Source: UBA7239 sp035430165
GTDB lineage: Bacteria > Pseudomonadota > Gammaproteobacteria > Pseudomonadales > UBA7239
DNA length: 64,000 bases
Reading direction: 5' to 3'
NCBI GenBank assembly: GCA_035430165.1
Contig: DAOMGE010000002.1
Coordinates: 1 to 64,000 of the forward strand
Positions 62,587-64,000 of the stretch are shown one piece after another. The translations under genes were made by a program, and so were the position numbers. The notes under the pieces were generated by a model. That model was not told where the DNA came from, made no database searches, and was given only the letters and a program-made list of their open reading frames with translations. Numbering within the stretch: position 1 is the stretch's first letter; the number at the start of each line of letters is the position of its first letter.

Positions 62587-63876
62587 TTATTCTTCGTCTG
62601 TTTTACCGTGATAGATATCGTAAATATGCAGTTCCATGGATCTGAGAAGGACAGATTTACCGAAGTGGAAATCCCATAACAGTGCAGGGAAGGCATCCGG
62701 ATCAATATCTGTATGCAAGTAGGCCTTGACAGCTTCTATGCGGCTGTCCCGGTTGTATTGCATGGGCGCTCTGCAGATATAGATACTGTGCATCCACAAC
62801 AAAATAGCGCATGTAGTTGCTACGGGTTTGAACCACTTCCATGCTGTGCGATTGGCTTGCACGGCAAAGGCAATGTAAATAGCAGTAACGGCGAGAGAGG
62901 CGTACAAGGCATAACGTGAAACTGTGTAAGGAAAAATGGAAGAGCGTAGATAAAGCGCCATGCCAGACAGAATAATGACATAGACAAAGAGCAATTTGGA
63001 TAAATCATTCCCGGTACATTTTGCCAGCATATACAAACCGGATGCGATCACGACAATGCCGAGAGGAATTTGTATCCAGGCAATATTGGCCAGATTCCAG
63101 GTGCCATTGGCAACCAGATTGCCCATGAAGCCCAGCACGTATTTCACCATAACCGGGAAACCGGGAAGCGTCGTCAAACTGTTGGCGGGGGGGTTGAAGT
63201 AGAAAAAAACTGCCAGTGGCGCAATGATACGTATGAGGAATTGCAGTGCATCGCCCCAGCGCTTACGAATGATGCAGTAACCCAGTGTGAGCGGAATTAA
63301 TGAGAGGCTGCCCGAAGAAAGGAAAAGCGCCGCTGTAAATGCGTAAACGGCTAGTGTCATGCGCCTCTCAACAATGGATAAAAGACACAGCACTGAAAAA
63401 AATGAAGAGCCCCAATACATTTGCCAGGCGGGCGTGGTGAAATCCATCGCTTCCCAATGATTGATCGTCAACATCAAAAAGGGAACGGGCACAAAGTAGG
63501 CCCAGCCTAACTGCAATTTTTTTCGGAAGTAAGTAATTAACATGAAGGTTGTCAGTAGCCAGCCTGCATTGCCCAGCAGCACAGCCAGCCTGAAATCAAT
63601 TTCACCCAATGTCTTGAATTCGAGCAAGACGACCAGTCGTGTGATCAGTGGAATGTGTCCGCCATTCTGGTTGAAGAGTTGGCGAACATACACTTCGTGC
63701 AAGCCTGTCGAATAAATATTATTCATGGGCCACAGCAATACACTGAAGTCATCAAAGTAGGGGATATTGATGGCATAGTGATTGATGATGAGGGCGTAGA
63801 TAACAAAAGGCAGCGCCATTGCCACAAGATAAAGAAGATTGAGCCTGTCGGGTGATTTTTTTATTGTTGCGTGCAT
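62587..63876 (-). CDS. Unknown membrane protein, GT-C-like
   Basis: A protein of 429 residues with about ten hydrophobic segments. The first periplasmic loop has NIPYFDDFSVLL with an Asp pair, resembling the acidic motif of GT-C enzymes, and HIPLITRLVVL lies downstream. No family name can be given. It converges on the acyltransferase. The ATG at 63876 is chosen since the upstream extension has no membrane or conserved character. The 124 bases from there to the window end show no clear feature. Confidence 0.65.
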   Translation of the reverse strand: MHATIKKSPDRLNLLYLVAMALPFVIYALIINHYAINIPYFDDFSVLLWPMNNIYSTGLHEVYVRQLFNQNGGHIPLITRLVVLLEFKTLGEIDFRLAVLLGNAGWLLTTFMLITYFRKKLQLGWAYFVPVPFLMLTINHWEAMDFTTPAWQMYWGSSFFSVLCLLSIVERRMTLAVYAFTAALFLSSGSLSLIPLTLGYCIIRKRWGDALQFLIRIIAPLAVFFYFNPPANSLTTLPGFPVMVKYVLGFMGNLVANGTWNLANIAWIQIPLGIVVIASGLYMLAKCTGNDLSKLLFVYVIILSGMALYLRSSIFPYTVSRYALYASLAVTAIYIAFAVQANRTAWKWFKPVATTCAILLWMHSIYICRAPMQYNRDSRIEAVKAYLHTDIDPDAFPALLWDFHFGKSVLLRSMELHIYDIYHGKTDEE

Positions 63877-64000
63877 TGCGTGCGGCTCATGTAAATCATC
63901 CGGGATACTCCCGAAAGGGTAAACGATAAGCGTTGTCGAGTAAATCTGTGCACAAGCGTGGCGCCACATGGCTGTGATGTTGGCCGCTACAGGATGATTG

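Overview
The window reads as the chromosome of a gammaproteobacterium. The lptD-surA-pdxA-rsmA-apaG-apaH block with amgK-murU divergent from it, pilT-pilU beside yggS-proC-yggT-yggU, and a SutA-like protein are arrangements known from Pseudomonas and its relatives. The marine Cellvibrionales/Spongiibacter-type groups would fit the catabolic genes, but the species cannot be fixed from the sequence alone.

Layout. (1) 1-2.3 kb is the end of an integrated element: an A+T-rich unknown coiled-coil gene and a P4-type tyrosine integrase lying against the 3' end of ssrA (tmRNA, tag ANDDNYALAA). (2) 2.7-13.2 kb is core envelope and housekeeping: uppP, apaH, apaG, rsmA, pdxA, surA, lptD, then amgK, murU and dsbB. 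(3) 13.4-23.3 kb holds a PhoH-type ATPase, an AlgI/AlgJ-like O-acetylation pair, mpl, a HexR-like regulator and a three-gene glycan operon with a nucleotidyltransferase-GT2 fusion. (4) 23.4-34.5 kb is a catabolic region: acyl-CoA dehydrogenase, a pair of MaoC-type hydratase subunits, gfa, a TetR repressor and the run it faces (SnoaL-like protein, CYP51-like P450, 3Fe-4S ferredoxin, 3-beta-HSD-like dehydrogenase, FATP-type acyl-CoA synthetase, LLM flavin oxidoreductase, DUF1329 protein). (5) 34.6-51.6 kb is again core-like: priA, pckA, a secreted RCC1/thrombospondin-3 repeat protein, a DUF4105 outer-membrane protein, an enoyl-CoA hydratase, a SutA-like gene, a HAD phosphatase, yggU-yggT-proC-yggS, pilT-pilU, a truncated haemoglobin, htpX and rsmE. 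(6) 51.7-64 kb is an accessory surface-glycan locus: a sulfatase, two linked GT-C glycosyltransferases, three large membrane proteins of unknown function and an acyltransferase-3.

How they work together. The peptidoglycan genes (UppP, AmgK-MurU, Mpl) cover carrier-lipid recycling and two routes for reusing cell-wall fragments. LptD, SurA and DsbB serve outer-membrane assembly. The catabolic region looks like a repressor-controlled pathway for a hydrophobic, perhaps steroid- or terpenoid-like, substrate: oxidation by P450/ferredoxin, CoA activation, dehydrogenation and hydration. The most unusual item is the GT-C protein at 53182-55965. Its periplasmic tail carries four tandem copies of a domain of about 120 residues, and the overlapping partner gene carries a single diverged copy together with Asn in place of the expected catalytic Asp.

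No tRNA, rRNA, CRISPR array or complete insertion sequence was seen. No gap between genes exceeds about 300 bases, apart from the ssrA region, which is annotated.
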